A stretch of 64,000 bases of DNA. It comes from Leeuwenhoekiella blandensis MED217 (GTDB lineage: Bacteria; Bacteroidota; Bacteroidia; Flavobacteriales; Flavobacteriaceae). Where the stretch lies: NCBI RefSeq assembly GCF_000152985.1, contig NZ_CH672395.1, positions 4,003,823-4,067,822 on the forward strand, written 5' to 3'. Below are positions 62,402-64,000 of the stretch, in pieces. A program made the translations under genes and the position numbers. Numbering within the stretch: the first letter of the stretch is position 1; the number at the start of each line of letters is the position of its first letter. The notes under the pieces are model-generated. The model had not been told where the DNA came from. It was given only the letters and a program-made list of their open reading frames with translations, and searched no databases.

Positions 62402-63478
62402 CTAAAATAGCGAGAGCTGTCCCGGGCGGTATTGCTCAAAAAGTTCGCAATTGAGCGGGGCGATACTTCGGCCTTTGAGATATTTCTTTCTGCCGAGTTC
62501 CATTTGTGCTGCGATTTGCTTCGCAAACTCACCGCTACCACGCATACGGCGACCAAATTGCGAATCGTTTAAATTGCCTTCGTGACACGCGGCGATCTGG
62601 TTAAGCACTTTATCAGCCCGGTCTGGCATCGCGGTTTTAAGCCACTGCTCAAAGATCTTACCTATCGCACCATTCAAGCGCACCACGGTATATCCTACCG
62701 ATTTTGCTCCGTGATCTGCTGCGGCTTTGATCAAAGGCAACACCTCATGGCTGTTGATTCCCGGGATGATAGGCGCGGTCATCACATTTACCGGAACTCC
62801 AACCTCAGCAAGTTTCTTTACCGTTTCCAAACGTTTTTTAATGCTCGCAGTACGCGGTTCCAGCAAGCGACGCGTTTTTTCTTCTAAAGTGGTGATCGAC
62901 ATATTGACCTGAATCAAGTTATAAGAAGCCAACTCTTTAATGATGTCCAAATCCCGCTGAATCAACGCATTTTTTGTAATGATCGCCACCGGGTGTCGGT
63001 AATTGAGAAAGGTCTCGAGCAATTTTCTAGTGATCTTAAATTGCTTTTCTGCCGGTTGGTAACAATCGGTATTTCCTGAAAGGACAATGGGTGACGCTTG
63101 CCAGGATTTTTTAGCCAAGTGTTTTTCGAGGAGGCGAACTGCATTGCGTTTTACGAGAATGCGACTTTCAAAATCCAAGCCTGCATCGTAGCCCCAATAT
63201 TCGTGCGAATTGCGCGCATAACAATACACACAGCCGTGTTCACAGCCCTGATACGGATTTAAGGAATATTCCATTCCTACATCGGGGCTTTCTACTTTAT
63301 TGACAATGGTTTTTGGGAAGGTGTCTATAAAAAGGGTTTTCAGATCTTGAGGCTCGTCCCCTTCCTGCGCGCAGTAATTGAGAAAATCGTCCCGCAGCTC
63401 GTGGCTGTTGGCATCAAATCTATTGGCGATATGACGCTGTGCTCCACGCCCTTTTAAGTGTTCTCCTTCGACTTGCAT
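62402..63478 (-). CDS. PA0069-family radical SAM protein
   Basis: 358 residues from ATG 63478 (MQVEGEHLKGRGAQRH). The longer frame to 63556 is unlikely because a -7 box TATATTTG lies at 63502-63495, just upstream. The radical SAM cluster motif is CEHGCVYC (Cys79, Cys83, Cys86), followed by ILVKRNAVRLLEKHL. The substrate of this family is unknown; it occurs in many bacteria. No peptide substrate or partner gene is adjacent. Confidence 0.9.
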   Translation of the reverse strand: MQVEGEHLKGRGAQRHIANRFDANSHELRDDFLNYCAQEGDEPQDLKTLFIDTFPKTIVNKVESPDVGMEYSLNPYQGCEHGCVYCYARNSHEYWGYDAGLDFESRILVKRNAVRLLEKHLAKKSWQASPIVLSGNTDCYQPAEKQFKITRKLLETFLNYRHPVAIITKNALIQRDLDIIKELASYNLIQVNMSITTLEEKTRRLLEPRTASIKKRLETVKKLAEVGVPVNVMTAPIIPGINSHEVLPLIKAAADHGAKSVGYTVVRLNGAIGKIFEQWLKTAMPDRADKVLNQIAACHEGNLNDSQFGRRMRGSGEFAKQIAAQMELGRKKYLKGRSIAPLNCELFEQYRPGQLSLF

Positions 63479-63569
63479 AAAATAGGATTTATTACAAATA
63501 TATGGAATATTTCCTATTAAAGTTGAAATCAAAATAACCTGATTGCTTTTTTCCACTTCAGTTTTACTT

Positions 63570-63986
63570 TTAGATTTTTCCTTTCAAGTAGGTTTCCGGA
63601 GTAAGAATGGCAAGTGTACTATGCTTATAGTCTTTTACATTTCTCGTCAAAATCACAGTGATTTCCTGAATTTTTGTTGCAGTAAAATTCTGCAACGCAT
63701 CTTCAAAATCTTTAAATTTTGAGTTGAGCGCATCAAAAACTACTTCTTGATCCATAGTTAGCACATCGATGATGCTAAGGAGTTGTTTGACTTTCTCGAT
63801 TACCGTTTTGTGATTTGCAGTTTTACGCAATAAATAATACACGTTACAAATGATCACAGGCGTTACATAACCTCTAAGCGCGCCTGCTTCGCATTGATTT
63901 AGAATTTCGGTGGCAAATTCAGAATAGGGTTTACGATCAAAAAAGAAATCTAAAATGACATCGGTATCAATAAGAACGTGGTCCAT
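63570..63986 (-). CDS. PIN-domain ribonuclease, probable VapC-type toxin
   Basis: 138 residues. PIN_3-type fold with acidic residues Asp7/Asp9 (VLIDTDVILDFF), Glu95-Asp96 (FKDFEDALQ) and Asp119 (RNVKDYKHS). It probably cleaves RNA and is held by an antitoxin. Only 14 bp remain before the window edge; on the minus strand they can read K-Y-S-stop immediately before the toxin ATG, which fits the end of an upstream antitoxin gene outside the window (inference). Confidence 0.8.
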   Translation of the reverse strand: MDHVLIDTDVILDFFFDRKPYSEFATEILNQCEAGALRGYVTPVIICNVYYLLRKTANHKTVIEKVKQLLSIIDVLTMDQEVVFDALNSKFKDFEDALQNFTATKIQEITVILTRNVKDYKHSTLAILTPETYLKGKI

Positions 63987-64000
63987 CTAAGAATATTTTT

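Overview
The window is chromosomal DNA from a member of the Flavobacteriaceae (Bacteroidota). The evidence is a type IX secretion (T9SS) type A C-terminal sorting domain, a T9SS type B protein, TonB receptors with a CarbopepD_reg-like N-terminus, a CrtY-type lycopene cyclase, an RND pump fused to its TolC partner, A-rich leaders without Shine-Dalgarno motifs, and several promoters of the Bacteroidota form TTG-N17..23-TAnnTTTG. I cannot name the genus.

Layout. 1-4.7 kb: a lipoprotein of the ASST (arylsulfotransferase) type cut by the window edge, an HD hydrolase with PlsC, and a 4TM/XRE/TVP38 operon behind palindromic operator candidates. 4.9-7.4 kb: glycerate kinase with a GntP-type permease, then tRNA-Asn. 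7.7-17.5 kb: RseP, a SCO copper chaperone, and a metal-uptake block (FeoA, FeoB, a FeoB-associated Cys protein, a ZIP transporter, a DtxR/MntR-type repressor). That repressor is divergent from a TonB receptor whose promoter carries a DtxR-like palindrome directly on its -7 element. 17.6-30.3 kb: lycopene cyclase, a GH43 protein with an NTF2-like N-terminal domain, a heavy-metal efflux operon (His-rich protein, CzcA-TolC fusion, adaptor) and a giant T9SS type B protein. 30.5-48 kb: mostly housekeeping genes (DnaJ/TerB, bacilliredoxin, ClC channel, cold-shock protein, nitrilase, ComF, glycyl-tRNA synthetase, ExoIII) plus a T9SS type A protein and a very large predicted outer-membrane barrel.

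48.1-53.5 kb is the mobile part. An OmpA-family lipoprotein gene is split by an IS110-family element. The roughly 200-nt non-coding left end of that element folds into two successive internal-loop hairpins. The first loop carries segments complementary to the two sides of the insertion site in ompA. The second carries segments that match the two ends of the element. This is the arrangement expected of a bridge RNA (seekRNA), and the joined circle would also create a Bacteroidota-type promoter for it. An intact IS3-family element with a CTT target duplication and an A6G frameshift site lies 2 kb further on.

53.5-64 kb: two paralogous FKBP lipoproteins around CbpM/CbpA and a ZIP-like protein, an acyl-CoA dehydrogenase, and a complete arsenic operon (ArsR, DUF6428, LMW-phosphatase-type protein, ACR3) with two copies of an ATCGTAAT-type palindrome. 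An M23 peptidase, a radical SAM protein and a PIN-domain toxin at the edge close the window.

A dispersed intergenic repeat (hairpins with cores CGAGGC/GCCTCG and TTGGC/GCCAA) occurs at least three times. I saw no CRISPR array, rRNA or phage module.
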